Of a stretch of DNA of 64,000 nt, positions 50,522 through 59,620 are shown one piece after another. The notes under the pieces are model-generated. The model ran no database searches. It was not told the DNA's origin and saw only the letters and a program-made list of their open reading frames with translations. Within the stretch, counting starts at the first letter, position 1. Every line of letters begins with the position of its first letter. A program made the translations under genes and the position numbers. This stretch comes from SZAS-79 sp964599095 (GTDB lineage Bacteria > Pseudomonadota > Gammaproteobacteria > Burkholderiales > SG8-39). The DNA is taken from positions 186,001 through 250,000 of the forward strand of contig CAZREB010000007.1 of the NCBI GenBank assembly GCA_964599095.1, read 5' to 3'.

Positions 50522-52888
50522 TTGGGATTCGTGGGCCAGTCATTGCGCCGGCGCGAGGATGCGCGGCTGCTGCGCGGCAGGGGGCAGTACGTTGCCGACC
50601 TGGAACTGCCGGGCATGCTCCACGCGGTGTTCGTCAGGAGCCCGGTGGCCCATGCGAGGATCGTTGCGGTAGACACGTCCACGGCCGCAAAAGCCCCCGG
50701 CGTGGTCCTGGTGCTGACCGGGGCCGAACTGGACAGGATCCTGCCCCCGGTGCGCGACAACCAGATGCCGCTGCCGGCCAAGTGGAAAGCGGCGATCCCG
50801 CATCGAATCCTGAACCCGCGCCAGCCGATGCTGTGTACCGACAAGGTGCGCCACGTGGGCGAGGCGGTCGCCGTGGTGATCGCCGAGACCCGCGCTGCGG
50901 CCGAGGATGCCTCCGAACTGGTAGAGGTCGACTACGAGACGCTCCCCGCGGTCGTCGACCCGTACCAGGCGCTGGAAAAGGACGCCACGCTCCTGCACGA
51001 GCGCTTCAAGACCAACGAGATCGGCTGGTTCCACGTGACCAAGGGCGATGCGCGGCGCGCAATAGACGCCGCGCCGCGCCGGATCAAGCGGCGCATAACC
51101 CACCACCGCTATGCGGCGATGCCGATGGAATGCCGTGGCGTGGCCGCCGAGTTCGACGAGCGCACCGATGCGTACACGATCTGGTGCTCGACCCAGGTCG
51201 TGCACTGGGTGCAGCGCGAGATCGCCTCCACCCTGGGCATTCCGGAGGCGCGCGTCCGCGTGATTGCGCCGGATGTCGGCGGCGGATTCGGCGTCAAGGG
51301 CCACGTCTACCCGGAGGACATGCTGCTTCCGTTCCTCGCCAGGCTCGCCGGCCGGCCGGTGAAGTGGCTCGAGACGCGGGCCGAACACCTGCTGTGCGCC
51401 TGCCATTCGCGCGACCAGCACCACGACGCCGAAATCGCTTTCGACGACGAAGGCCGGATCCTCGCTTTCCACGACAGCTTCGTGATCGACTGCGGCGCAT
51501 GGAATCCGCTCGGCGTCGCTGTCATGTACAACACGGCTGCGCATATCGCGGGGCCTTATCGCATCGAACACCTGTCAGTGGAAGCACGGGTGGCGGCGAC
51601 CAACAAGGCGCCGAACGCCCCGTATCGCGGCGCAGGGCGCCCTGAGGCGGTGCAGGTAATGGAGCGGCTGATGGACCTGGTCGCACGCGAACTCGGCCTC
51701 GAGCCGGCCGAAGTCCGCCGCCGCAACATGATCACGCGCGGCGAGATGCCGTATTCGGTCGGGATCCCGTACCGCGACGGCGAGCCGATCGTCTACGACA
51801 GCGGCGACTATCCCGAGGCCTTGGAGAAGGCACTGGCCGCACTCGGCGGTGTCGAAGCGTTCCGCAAGCGCCAGGCCGAAGCCCGCGCGGCCGGCCGCCT
51901 TCTCGGCCTGGGGCTGGGTTGCTATACCGAAGGCACCGGGGTGGGTTCGTTCGAAGGTGCGACCGTGCGGATCGACTCCACCGGCAAGGTGCACGTCTCG
52001 TCAGGCGCCTGTCCCCACGGGCAGGGCATGGAGACCGTGTTTTCGCAGGTCGCGGCGGACGCATGGGGCGTGGACCCGGACAGGATCATGGTGTCGTTCG
52101 GCGACACTGCCGCGATCCCGATGGGCTTCGGCACCATCGCCAGCCGGACTACCGTCACCGTCTCGGCCGCGATCCACCACGCCAGCCGCAGGTTGCGCGA
52201 CAAGATGTTCGCGATCGCCGGCCACAAGCTCGAATGCGCCGTGGCGGATCTCGAATTGCGCAACGGCAAGGTCGGCGTGGCCGGGGTGCCCGGCGCCGAA
52301 CTGACGTTTGCCGAAATTGCGCACGCGGCCCGCCCGGGTTGGGACAACGGCCGCCCGCCCGGGGTCGAGGCCGGCCTGCAGGAAACCTACTACTTCGAGC
52401 CGCCGACGGTCACCTGGGCCTATGCATCGCATGCGGCCATCGTCGAGGTCGACGCCGAGACCGGGCGCGTGGCGGTCGAGCGCTATGTCGTTTCGCACGA
52501 CTGCGGGGTGCTGGTCAACCCGCTGCTCGCCGAGGCACAGATCATCGGCGGCGTGGTGCAGGGCCTGGGCGGCGCGACTTTCGAAGCGATCCGGTACGAC
52601 ACCGAAGGCCAGCTCCTTTCCGGTACATTCATGGACTACACGATGCCGATCGCGTCCGACGTGCCGGAGATCGTCCTGGTCCACCAGGAGATCCCTTCGC
52701 CGCTGAACCCGCTGGGCGTCAAGGGGCTCGGGGAGGGCGGGGCGATCTCGCCGCCGGTGGTCGTGGCCAACGCGGTGTGCGATGCTCTCGCCCATCTCGG
52801 GATCGAAATCAATACCACGCCGGTGGTCCCGGAATTGCTTCTGCGGGAAATCCAGTCGAAAACCCAACACCAAGGGAGGGAATCATGA
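50522..52888 (+). CDS. Molybdenum hydroxylase large subunit (xanthine dehydrogenase/CoxL family)
   Basis: This 788-residue molybdopterin-binding subunit belongs to the xanthine dehydrogenase/aldehyde oxidase/CO dehydrogenase family. Visible features are the N-terminal FVGQSLRRREDARLL, the molybdopterin loop DVGGGFGVKGHVYPED, the APYRGAGRPEAV motif typical of aldehyde- or N-heterocycle-oxidising members (not the CO dehydrogenase AYXCSFR loop), and the active-site glutamate in GLGEGGAISPP. A TTG start at 50522 is preferred, with GGAG at 50512-50515; GTG at 50531 is an alternative. The FAD and [2Fe-2S] subunits are absent nearby. The stop overlaps the ATG of a TRAP binding-protein gene, which suggests the imported compound is its substrate. 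Confidence 0.9.
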   Translation: MGFVGQSLRRREDARLLRGRGQYVADLELPGMLHAVFVRSPVAHARIVAVDTSTAAKAPGVVLVLTGAELDRILPPVRDNQMPLPAKWKAAIPHRILNPRQPMLCTDKVRHVGEAVAVVIAETRAAAEDASELVEVDYETLPAVVDPYQALEKDATLLHERFKTNEIGWFHVTKGDARRAIDAAPRRIKRRITHHRYAAMPMECRGVAAEFDERTDAYTIWCSTQVVHWVQREIASTLGIPEARVRVIAPDVGGGFGVKGHVYPEDMLLPFLARLAGRPVKWLETRAEHLLCACHSRDQHHDAEIAFDDEGRILAFHDSFVIDCGAWNPLGVAVMYNTAAHIAGPYRIEHLSVEARVAATNKAPNAPYRGAGRPEAVQVMERLMDLVARELGLEPAEVRRRNMITRGEMPYSVGIPYRDGEPIVYDSGDYPEALEKALAALGGVEAFRKRQAEARAAGRLLGLGLGCYTEGTGVGSFEGATVRIDSTGKVHVSSGACPHGQGMETVFSQVAADAWGVDPDRIMVSFGDTAAIPMGFGTIASRTTVTVSAAIHHASRRLRDKMFAIAGHKLECAVADLELRNGKVGVAGVPGAELTFAEIAHAARPGWDNGRPPGVEAGLQETYYFEPPTVTWAYASHAAIVEVDAETGRVAVERYVVSHDCGVLVNPLLAEAQIIGGVVQGLGGATFEAIRYDTEGQLLSGTFMDYTMPIASDVPEIVLVHQEIPSPLNPLGVKGLGEGGAISPPVVVANAVCDALAHLGIEINTTPVVPELLLREIQSKTQHQGRES

Positions 52889-53976
52889 AGGCATGCAGGC
52901 GATTCACGATGGCGGCTTTGCCGATGCTGTTCTCCGCGCTCGCATTCACGGCGGCTTCTTTCACCGCCCAGGCGCAGCCCAAGCCGGCCGCGCCGACGAC
53001 GCTCACGTTCAACTGGGAAGGCGCCTACGGCCGGGCCAACATCCTCGTCTGGCCGTTCCGCCCGGGCGGACGCTACGAGCAGCTCGTGGCGCAGCACACC
53101 AACGGCACGGTCAAGCTCGACATCAAGGAGAAGCTCTACAGCATCATGGACTCGGCCTTTGCCGTCGGCGACGGGCGGGTGCTCATGGGCACGCAATCGA
53201 TCGCCGCGGCCTCCGGGACGTATCCGCTGCTGGACTTCGGCGGGATCCCGGGGCTGTTTTCCGAGATCCCGAACGGCGCGACCGAATATGCGCACGCGAT
53301 CCTCGACCCGAAGATGATGGCCGCGCTCGACGCCGCGACCAAGCCGGCGGGCTTCAAGGTGCTCGGTTCGGCGATCTCGCTGGCCAATAACGCCCTGTGG
53401 GGCAACAAGGCGATCAAGACGCTCGCCGACTTCAAGGGCGTCAAGATGCGCGCGTCCGGCCGCACCCAGACCTCGGCGCTGCGCGCGCTCGGCGGCAGCC
53501 CGCTGACGCTGTCCATGGCCGAGATCGAGGAGGCGCTCTCGCGCGGCACGGTCGACGCGATCACGACCAGCAAGAGCTTCGGCGCAGAGCGCGGCCTGAC
53601 CCAGCTCTCGAAGTACGTGTCGATCTGGCCGATCACGCCGATCTTTCCCCAGTACATCCTGGTCAACGTCAAGGCCTGGGACAAGCTCGACGCGCGCCAG
53701 AAGGAAGGCCTGCTGCGCGCATCGGCCGAGCTGACCGGCGAGATGGCCACCGCGCTCGAGCAGATGGAGAACACCTACAACCTGTGGATCCGCTCGACCA
53801 AGACCGAGATGGTCATACCCGACGAGGCCGAGGTCAGGAAGGCCATGGCGCTGATGCAGCCGGTGGTGAAGGAATGGCTGGATACCGCCGGCCCGCATGG
53901 CAAGGAAGTCCTGCGCATCGCAGCCATGCACGCCAAGGGCCCTTCAGTGGGCTTCATTCGCGACATGGCGAAGTAG
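52885..53976 (+). CDS. TRAP transporter binding protein (DctP family)
   Basis: This 363-residue periplasmic binding protein of a TRAP importer has a signal peptide (basic MKACRRFTMAALP, then a hydrophobic core, cleavage near TAQA-Q). The family core includes VKLDIKEKLYS, the LADFKGVKMRASGRTQT segment with the arginine that binds a substrate carboxylate, and GTVDAITTSKSF. Its ATG overlaps the molybdenum hydroxylase stop codon (ATGA), with GGGAGGG upstream. It is followed by both membrane subunits, so the importer is complete. The ligand is probably an organic acid related to the hydroxylase substrate. Confidence 0.92.
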   Translation: MKACRRFTMAALPMLFSALAFTAASFTAQAQPKPAAPTTLTFNWEGAYGRANILVWPFRPGGRYEQLVAQHTNGTVKLDIKEKLYSIMDSAFAVGDGRVLMGTQSIAAASGTYPLLDFGGIPGLFSEIPNGATEYAHAILDPKMMAALDAATKPAGFKVLGSAISLANNALWGNKAIKTLADFKGVKMRASGRTQTSALRALGGSPLTLSMAEIEEALSRGTVDAITTSKSFGAERGLTQLSKYVSIWPITPIFPQYILVNVKAWDKLDARQKEGLLRASAELTGEMATALEQMENTYNLWIRSTKTEMVIPDEAEVRKAMALMQPVVKEWLDTAGPHGKEVLRIAAMHAKGPSVGFIRDMAK

Positions 53977-53993
53977 CCGGCCCGGGGCGAGCG

Positions 53994-54518
53994 GTGCAGA
54001 AGCTCCACCGGTTCGTCGAACGGTTGTCGTACGCCACCGGCTACGCGGCCGGTGGCGTGCTGCTGGCCATCATCGTGCTTACGATGGCCGAGGTCGTTTC
54101 GCGCTATGTCCTGAAGAACCCGCTGATCCTGAGCGATGAACTCGGCGGATACGCGATGGTGGCCGTGTCCTTCCTCGGCCTGGCCTTTTGCGCACGGGAA
54201 AGGGGCCATATCCGCATCACCTTCATCGTCGAAAGGATAGGTCCCGCGGCCGCCGGATGGATCCGCCTGTTCACGCTGGCGCTCGGCCTGGTGTTCATCG
54301 CGATCGCAGCCTGGGTCGGCTGGAAATTCCTCGGCGACTCTTTTACGCGCGACATGCGCTCGAATTCGATGCTGCGGACCCCGCTCAAGTGGCCGCAGAT
54401 GGCGATGCCGATCGGCTTCACGCTGTTTGCGCTCATCCTCGCCGGGCAGCTCGCAAAGGCGGTGCAGGACCTGCTCGCCGGCCGCAAGGTCGACGAGTTC
54501 GGTGCCGAGGAGTTCTGA
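53994..54518 (+). CDS. TRAP transporter small permease (DctQ family)
   Basis: This 174-residue membrane subunit is predicted to have four helices (about residues 15-35, 48-65, 88-110 and 132-150). The DctQ hallmarks are EVVSRYVLKNPLILSDELGGY after helix 1 and the ERGHIRITFIVERIG loop. The GTG start at 53994 follows GGGGCGAGC and lies 17 bases after the DctP stop codon; the long upstream open frame lies inside dctP and is not used. It bridges the binding protein and the large permease. Confidence 0.9.
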   Translation: MQKLHRFVERLSYATGYAAGGVLLAIIVLTMAEVVSRYVLKNPLILSDELGGYAMVAVSFLGLAFCARERGHIRITFIVERIGPAAAGWIRLFTLALGLVFIAIAAWVGWKFLGDSFTRDMRSNSMLRTPLKWPQMAMPIGFTLFALILAGQLAKAVQDLLAGRKVDEFGAEEF

Positions 54519-54530
54519 TTGCCGGAAGCA

Positions 54531-55826
54531 ATGAGTCCCGAGGTCGTTACTGCGCTGATCATGGGCGGGCTGCTGGTGCTGCTGGCCCTCGGCGTCGAGA
54601 TCGGCGTGGCCATGGGGGCGGTGGCAACGGCCGGCCTGGTGTTTGCGGTCGACAAGCCGCTCGTCCAGATGAGCTGGACGGCGTGGGAGTCGCTCAACTC
54701 GTTTACGCTGCTCGCTATGCCGCTGTTCATATTCATGGGCGCGGTGTTTTCCGGCAGCGGGGCGGTGAACCTGCTCTTTGCGGCGCTGGAAAAGTGGCTC
54801 GGCTGGCTGCCCGGGGGGCTCGCCTCGGTGGTGATCGCGGCCAATGGCGTGTTCGGCGCGATCTCGGGATCCAGCGTCGCGGCGGCGGCCACCTTCAGCA
54901 TGATCGCCTACCCGGAGATGGAAAATCGCCGCTACGACCCGAAGCTCTCGATCGGCGCGATCGCGGTCGGCGGCACCCTGAGCGTGCTGGTGCCCCCGAG
55001 CCTGATCCTGATCGTCTACGGTTCCTGGGAGAACGTTTCGGTGGCGCGCCTGTTCGCCGCGGCGATCATCCCGGGCGTCGTGCTCATGCTGCTGCTGATG
55101 CTCACCGTGATCGTCATGGTGAAGTTGAAACCCGGCCTCGCGCCGAAGTCCGCGCCGGTGAGCTGGGCCGAGCGGATGAAGGCGCTGGTGGACATGCTGC
55201 CGTGGCTGGTGGTCATCGTGGTCGTCATGGGCTCGATCTTCGGCGGCCTGATGACGCCGACGGAGGCCTCGGCCCTCGGCGCCATCATGGCGATGGGCAT
55301 TGCCTGGTATTACAACGCACTCAGCTACGCGATGGTGCGCGACGGCCTGTTCTCCGCGGTCAAGGTGACTGCGATGATCGCCTTCATCATCTTCGCGGCG
55401 CGGCTCCTGTCGTTCGTGCTGCAGGATCTCGGTGCGACCGCCAAGGTGTCCTCCGCGGTGCTCGACATGGGCATAGGCAAGTACGGCACGATGCTTGCGA
55501 TCGTGGTCCTGTACCTGGTCCTCGGCATGTTCTTCGACTCGATGGCGATGATGCTGCTGACGCTGTCGTTCGTCATGCCGGTCATCGCCAAGCTCGGGTA
55601 TGACCCGGTCTGGTGGGGCGTGACCTTCGTGCTGCTCGCCGAGATAGGTCTGGTGACGCCCCCGTTCGGGCTGAACCTCTTCACGATCCACGGGGTGCTG
55701 CCGAAGTTCTCGGTGATGTTCATCGCGCGCAGCTCGCTGCCTTTCCTCGCGGTCATGATCCTGATGGTCTGGATCCTGATCTTCTTCCCCGAACTGGCGC
55801 TGTGGCTCCCGCGCCGCCTGTACTGA
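54531..55826 (+). CDS. TRAP transporter large permease (DctM family)
   Basis: This 431-residue sodium-coupled permease has about 12 helices. Typical features are the early GLLVLLALGVEIGVAMG helix, the LLAMPLFIFMGAVFSGSG segment, NGVFGAISGSSVAAAATF, and VPPSLILIVYG. The ATG at 54531 is preferred because GGAAG lies just upstream; a TTG at 54519, directly after the DctQ stop codon, would add four residues. With DctP and DctQ it forms a complete TRAP importer downstream of a molybdenum hydroxylase. Confidence 0.93.
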   Translation: MSPEVVTALIMGGLLVLLALGVEIGVAMGAVATAGLVFAVDKPLVQMSWTAWESLNSFTLLAMPLFIFMGAVFSGSGAVNLLFAALEKWLGWLPGGLASVVIAANGVFGAISGSSVAAAATFSMIAYPEMENRRYDPKLSIGAIAVGGTLSVLVPPSLILIVYGSWENVSVARLFAAAIIPGVVLMLLLMLTVIVMVKLKPGLAPKSAPVSWAERMKALVDMLPWLVVIVVVMGSIFGGLMTPTEASALGAIMAMGIAWYYNALSYAMVRDGLFSAVKVTAMIAFIIFAARLLSFVLQDLGATAKVSSAVLDMGIGKYGTMLAIVVLYLVLGMFFDSMAMMLLTLSFVMPVIAKLGYDPVWWGVTFVLLAEIGLVTPPFGLNLFTIHGVLPKFSVMFIARSSLPFLAVMILMVWILIFFPELALWLPRRLY

Positions 55827-55848
55827 CCCCATTCACAAGGAGGCGCCC

Positions 55849-57222
55849 ATGGCCACCCACGTAAGCTGCGGAATGCTTTTTACCGGCGTCGAGGACGTTG
55901 CCCGCGCCAACCAGGTCCTGGTGATCGACGCCGCGGGCCGGATCGCCCATGCCGGCCCGGCCGAATCCGCGCCCAAGGCGGGCAGGGGCGACACGCTGCT
56001 CGACTACCGCGAATTCTTCGTCATGCCGGGACTGCAGGACGTCCACACCCACCTCGCCTACGGCAATGCCAAGACCGAAGAGGACATCGATCTCTACCAG
56101 CCGATGGAGTTCCGCTCCATCAGGGGCCTGTTCTTCGCGCAGAAATGCCTCGCGGCGGGCTTCACTTCGATCTGCTCACCGGGCGACGCCGGGCAGATCT
56201 CGCTTTCGGTGCGCAACTCGATCAACTTCGGCCTGTTCGAAGGGCCGCGCGTTACTGCGGCCGGCCGCTACCTCACCACCCGCCAGGGACTGACCGACTG
56301 GTACCCGACCTGGATCGGGGTGCCCGATACGTCGATCGGCCGCCTGGTCACCAGCCGCGACGAGTCGATCGAGGAGATCCGCGTGCAGGCGAAGAACGGC
56401 GTGGATTGCATCAAGGTGGCGCTCGACGGCGTGCAGCGGCGGCCGGACGGCGAGTTCATCGCCGCCTTTACGCAGCAGGAAATCAACGACATCGTGACCG
56501 AGTCGCACCGCCAGGGCCGCAAGGTCGTGGTACATGCGCGGGGCCGCGAGGCGACGCTTTACGCGGCGCGCGCCGGCGCGGACCTGATCTTCCACGCGTA
56601 CTACCTCGACCGGGAATGCATCGACGCGATCCTCGAATCGGGCAGCGCAATCGGCCCGACGCTCACCTTCCCGCGCAACATCGTCGAATTCACCCGGCCG
56701 ACCGAGCCCGCCTCGCTCAAGGGGCGGATCGGCGACGTGCAGCGCGAATACGAAACCGCCTGCGCCAACCTGCGCAAGGCGCGTGAAGCCGGCATCCCGA
56801 TGATGACCGGCACCGATTCCGGCTTTGCGGTGACGCCCTACGGCGAATGGCATGCGCGCGAGATCGAGATCTTCGTGAACGACCTCGGGTTCACGCCGGC
56901 TGCGGCGCTGAGGGCGGCCACATCGGTCACGGCGAAGTTCATGGCCCGGGGCGAATCGCTGGGCGTGCTCGAGGCCGGGCGCATGGCGGACTTCATCGCG
57001 GTGGAAGGCTCGCCGCTCGAGGACGTCTCCATCCTCCAGGACAAGTCGCGCATCAGGCACGTCCACGTGGGCGGCAAGCGCATTGCGATTGCCGAGCGCG
57101 GCTACGACCCGCGCCAGGTCACCGACCAGGCCTGGACCAACTGGAACGACCTCTACACGCAGGAGCGGGTCAGCGAACTCGGGATCCGGCCGGCGCGCAA
57201 GTCGCCCGCGCGCGTGAGCTAG
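55849..57222 (+). CDS. Amidohydrolase (imidazolonepropionase/prolidase-like)
   Basis: This 457-residue metal-dependent amidohydrolase has metal ligands in LQDVHTHLAY (His66, His68), the likely carboxylated lysine in GVDCIKVALDG, VVVHARGRE, DLIFHAYYLD, and the catalytic aspartate in MTGTDSGFAVTPYG. The composite beta-sandwich closes with LEAGRMADFIAVEGSPLED. The branch resembles imidazolonepropionases and Xaa-Pro dipeptidase-like hydrolases, which cleave cyclic amides or peptides. It begins 22 bases after the TRAP large permease with a good ribosome site (AAGGAGG), so it is likely the last gene of the hydroxylase/TRAP operon and may open an oxidised heterocyclic ring. That is inference. Confidence 0.87.
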   Translation: MATHVSCGMLFTGVEDVARANQVLVIDAAGRIAHAGPAESAPKAGRGDTLLDYREFFVMPGLQDVHTHLAYGNAKTEEDIDLYQPMEFRSIRGLFFAQKCLAAGFTSICSPGDAGQISLSVRNSINFGLFEGPRVTAAGRYLTTRQGLTDWYPTWIGVPDTSIGRLVTSRDESIEEIRVQAKNGVDCIKVALDGVQRRPDGEFIAAFTQQEINDIVTESHRQGRKVVVHARGREATLYAARAGADLIFHAYYLDRECIDAILESGSAIGPTLTFPRNIVEFTRPTEPASLKGRIGDVQREYETACANLRKAREAGIPMMTGTDSGFAVTPYGEWHAREIEIFVNDLGFTPAAALRAATSVTAKFMARGESLGVLEAGRMADFIAVEGSPLEDVSILQDKSRIRHVHVGGKRIAIAERGYDPRQVTDQAWTNWNDLYTQERVSELGIRPARKSPARVS

Positions 57223-57245
57223 CAGGCGAGCTGCGCGGCCGCGCG

Positions 57246-57869
57246 TCAGCCGGCCGGGACGCCGTCGAAGAAATCCACCAGGCCGGTCTCGAGCGAGTAT
57301 TCGGCCCCGACCACGACGAGGCCGTTGTCCCGTATCGCCTCCTCCAGCATCGGCGAGCCATGCCTCAGGTGATTGGCCGAAACGCGGATATTGGCGCGCA
57401 CCGACTGGTGCACAAGGGCGTCGTGGCCGAGCGGCGGTTTCGAATGCATGAGTTCCTTCACCGCGGGGCGGATCCGGCTCACGATCGAGCGCAGGTTCTT
57501 GGACCTGGCCACCGTCGGCCGCGCGAGTTCCTCCAGCGTCGCAAGGATGGCGCCGCATTGCGTGTGACCGAGCACCACCACCAGACGGGTGTTGAAGCGC
57601 TCGGCGGCGAATTCGACGCTGCCGATCTGCGAAGGCGCGACGATATTGCCTGCGACGCGGATCACGAACAGGTCGCCCAGGCCCTGGTCGAAGACGATCT
57701 CGGCCGGCACACGCGAGTCCGAGCAGCCGAGGATGATCGCGAAGGGCTCCTGCGCCACCGCGACCTCGCGGCGCCGCTTGCGGCCGGCGGTCTTGTGCTC
57801 GCGCTGCTCGGCCACGAACCGAAGGTTGCCTTCGCGCAGCCGCGCGAGCGCTTCGAGCGCAGGGATCAT
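57246..57869 (-). CDS. Beta-class carbonic anhydrase
   Basis: This 207-residue zinc enzyme interconverts CO2 and bicarbonate. The beta-class ligands and catalytic dyad are visible: Cys49, Asp51 and Arg53 in LGCSDSRVP, and His102 and Cys105 in GHTQCGAIL. The RVAGNIVAPSQIGSVEFA segment is also typical. Its ATG overlaps the stop of an upstream acetyltransferase gene (ATGA), so the two are translated together. It converges with the amidohydrolase gene. It may buffer CO2 released or consumed by neighbouring catabolic steps, or be a housekeeping enzyme. Confidence 0.94.
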   Translation of the reverse strand: MIPALEALARLREGNLRFVAEQREHKTAGRKRRREVAVAQEPFAIILGCSDSRVPAEIVFDQGLGDLFVIRVAGNIVAPSQIGSVEFAAERFNTRLVVVLGHTQCGAILATLEELARPTVARSKNLRSIVSRIRPAVKELMHSKPPLGHDALVHQSVRANIRVSANHLRHGSPMLEEAIRDNGLVVVGAEYSLETGLVDFFDGVPAG

Positions 57870-58291
57870 GGCGGCGTGTCGTGGATCAGGCGCTTGCCGA
57901 GGCTCACGGTGTCGTCCGGCGCATAGCCGATCCGCCGGTAGAACTCCAGCACGGCGCCGTTCGCGGTCCTCACCTGCAGGTTGAGCTTCGGGCAGCCGCG
58001 GGCCGTGAGCAACTCCTCGACCCGCCGCATCAGTGCGCGCCCGAGCCCCGCGTTGCGCCGGTCAGGCGCGACGGCGAGGTAGTTGACCCAGCCCCGGTGC
58101 CCGTCGTACCCCGCCATCACCGAGGCCACCACCCGCCCCTCCAGCGTGCCGACCAGGAAAAGATCGGGCTGCACCGAAAGCTTCCTCTCGATGTCCTTGG
58201 CGGGGTCGTTCCACGGGCGCGTGAGGCCGCAGGCCTCCCAGAGCCCGATGACGCTCGCGGAATCCGCGGGATCGAACGGGCGGATTTGCAT
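57866..58291 (-). CDS. GNAT family N-acetyltransferase (YpeA/RimI-like)
   Basis: This 141-residue single GNAT domain opens with MQIRPFDPADSASVIGLW, has strands VGTLEGRVVASVMAGYDGHRGWVNYLAV in the middle, the acetyl-CoA loop DRRNAGLGRALMRRVEELL, and the C-terminal VLEFYRRIGYAPDDTVSLG. It resembles the short YpeA-type acetyltransferases, whose substrates are unknown. It is coupled to the carbonic anhydrase by an ATGA overlap and starts 33 bases after the stop of a small unknown gene on the same strand. Confidence 0.9.
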   Translation of the reverse strand: MQIRPFDPADSASVIGLWEACGLTRPWNDPAKDIERKLSVQPDLFLVGTLEGRVVASVMAGYDGHRGWVNYLAVAPDRRNAGLGRALMRRVEELLTARGCPKLNLQVRTANGAVLEFYRRIGYAPDDTVSLGKRLIHDTPP

Positions 58292-58324
58292 GCTGGTCCC
58301 CGTGGCCGCTGCGGCAGGGCGCGC

Positions 58325-58651
58325 TCAGCCGAAGCGATACGCCCAGTTCCCTTCGTTTTCCCGATCGACGGTCTCCTGCGATTCGATGTGGAAGACGACG
58401 TCGTCGCGGGCCGACTCGGGCCAGCCGTGCTTGACGAGCAGTTCTTTCAGGCCCTCGGCAAAGGCCTGGCGCTCCCTGAGCTTGTCGCGCTCGGCGTCCG
58501 TCGGGACCTGGACCACGAACTGGAGCAGACGTGGATCGACGTCGTACGCACCCAGCGCCAGCAGGGTGCATTTGAAGCCGGAGCGGCGCGCCAGGAGCTG
58601 CGCGTCCTCGGCGATATGGCCGGCCTTTCGCTTGAGAATGAAACCTAGCAT
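58325..58651 (-). CDS. Small conserved-looking protein of unknown function
   Basis: This 108-residue soluble protein belongs to no family I recognise. It reads as a mixed alpha/beta domain: MLGFILKRKAGHIAEDAQLL, a strand pair CTLLALGAYDVDPRLLQFVVQV, an acidic/basic helix DAERDKLRERQAFAEGLKEL, and an end with DDVVFHIESQET. The ferredoxin-like pattern of strands and helices resembles small dimeric alpha-beta-barrel or tautomerase proteins, but no catalytic residue set is evident. Codon use and GC bias fit a real gene. It lies between the sulfurtransferase and the acetyltransferase on the same strand. Confidence 0.7.
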   Translation of the reverse strand: MLGFILKRKAGHIAEDAQLLARRSGFKCTLLALGAYDVDPRLLQFVVQVPTDAERDKLRERQAFAEGLKELLVKHGWPESARDDVVFHIESQETVDRENEGNWAYRFG

Positions 58652-58730
58652 GGCGGGATTCCTCGACTTGGGATGCAGGCAATGGTGCCATGAAGCGCGA
58701 CGCGTCGCACGCCCCCGGGCGATGCCGGCT

Positions 58731-59558
58731 TCACGGCGGGAGCACGATCAGGGAATCGTCCCGGTTGCCCCATTCGCCCCACGAGCCGACATAATTCCTG
58801 ACCCGCGGGTAGCCGAGCGACTTCAGCGCGATGAAGGTACTTGCCGAGCGATAGCCGCCCTGGCAGACGGGGATCACGGTCTTGTCCGGCGTGATGCCTT
58901 TCGACTCGTACAGCGCGCGGATCTCCGCCGCCGGGCGGTAGGCACCGTTCGCATCGAGGTGCTGGCGCCAGAAGACGTGCACCGCGCCCGGGATCGTGCC
59001 GGCGCGGCGGGCGCGTTTTTCGGTCCCGCGGTATTCGGACTCGCGCCGCACGTCGACGATCACGGCCGCGTCGCTGCCGATCGCCGCGTGCACATCGAAG
59101 CGGGTGGCGAGCAGGTCGAGGTTGGCCGTGCCCCGGAACGGCGGGGCCGTAGGGGGGGCCTTGGCCGGGTCGACCGGTTCCGGCGCCTTGGTGACTTGCA
59201 CGAGCCTGCCGCCCGCTGCAGTCCACGCAAGGACCCCGCCGTCGAGCATCCTCACATCAGGATGGCCGAGAACCGCGAGCAGCCAGACCGCGCGCGCCGC
59301 GCGCTCGCCGGATTCGTGGTCGTAGACGACCACTGGCCTGTCCGTCGTTACACCCCTGGCGCCGAAAAGCGTCCTGAAGATTGCGAGAAATGCATTCAGC
59401 GGGGCTTCCGACGAATCATTGAGGCTGACGCCGTAGATGTCGAGGGGCCTGGCGCCTTCGATATGGCCGACCGCAAAATCCTCGGCCGGGCGAAGATCGA
59501 GCAGGGTGACCTGCTCCCGGGCGGCGGCCAGGCCGGGCGTGTCGAGGAGGAAACTCAC
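58731..59558 (-). CDS. Two-domain sulfurtransferase (rhodanese/SseA type)
   Basis: This 275-residue protein has two rhodanese domains. The N-terminal, structural domain has LLDLRPAEDFAVGHIEGARPL and lacks a cysteine at the active-loop position. The C-terminal, catalytic domain has AVIVDVRRESEYRG and the active-site loop VIPVCQGGYRSAST with the persulfide cysteine. The loop reads C-Q-G-G-Y-R, whereas thiosulfate and 3-mercaptopyruvate sulfurtransferases usually have C-R-K-G-V-T or C-G-S-G-V-T, so the sulfur donor is uncertain. There is no signal peptide. It precedes the small unknown gene on the minus strand by 79 bases. Confidence 0.9.
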   Translation of the reverse strand: MSFLLDTPGLAAAREQVTLLDLRPAEDFAVGHIEGARPLDIYGVSLNDSSEAPLNAFLAIFRTLFGARGVTTDRPVVVYDHESGERAARAVWLLAVLGHPDVRMLDGGVLAWTAAGGRLVQVTKAPEPVDPAKAPPTAPPFRGTANLDLLATRFDVHAAIGSDAAVIVDVRRESEYRGTEKRARRAGTIPGAVHVFWRQHLDANGAYRPAAEIRALYESKGITPDKTVIPVCQGGYRSASTFIALKSLGYPRVRNYVGSWGEWGNRDDSLIVLPP

Positions 59559-59620
59559 GCGGCAGGGCTATGCCGGAATCGGGACCGCGGAAAGCGCGAA
59601 GTCATGTGGCCCCATATCGC

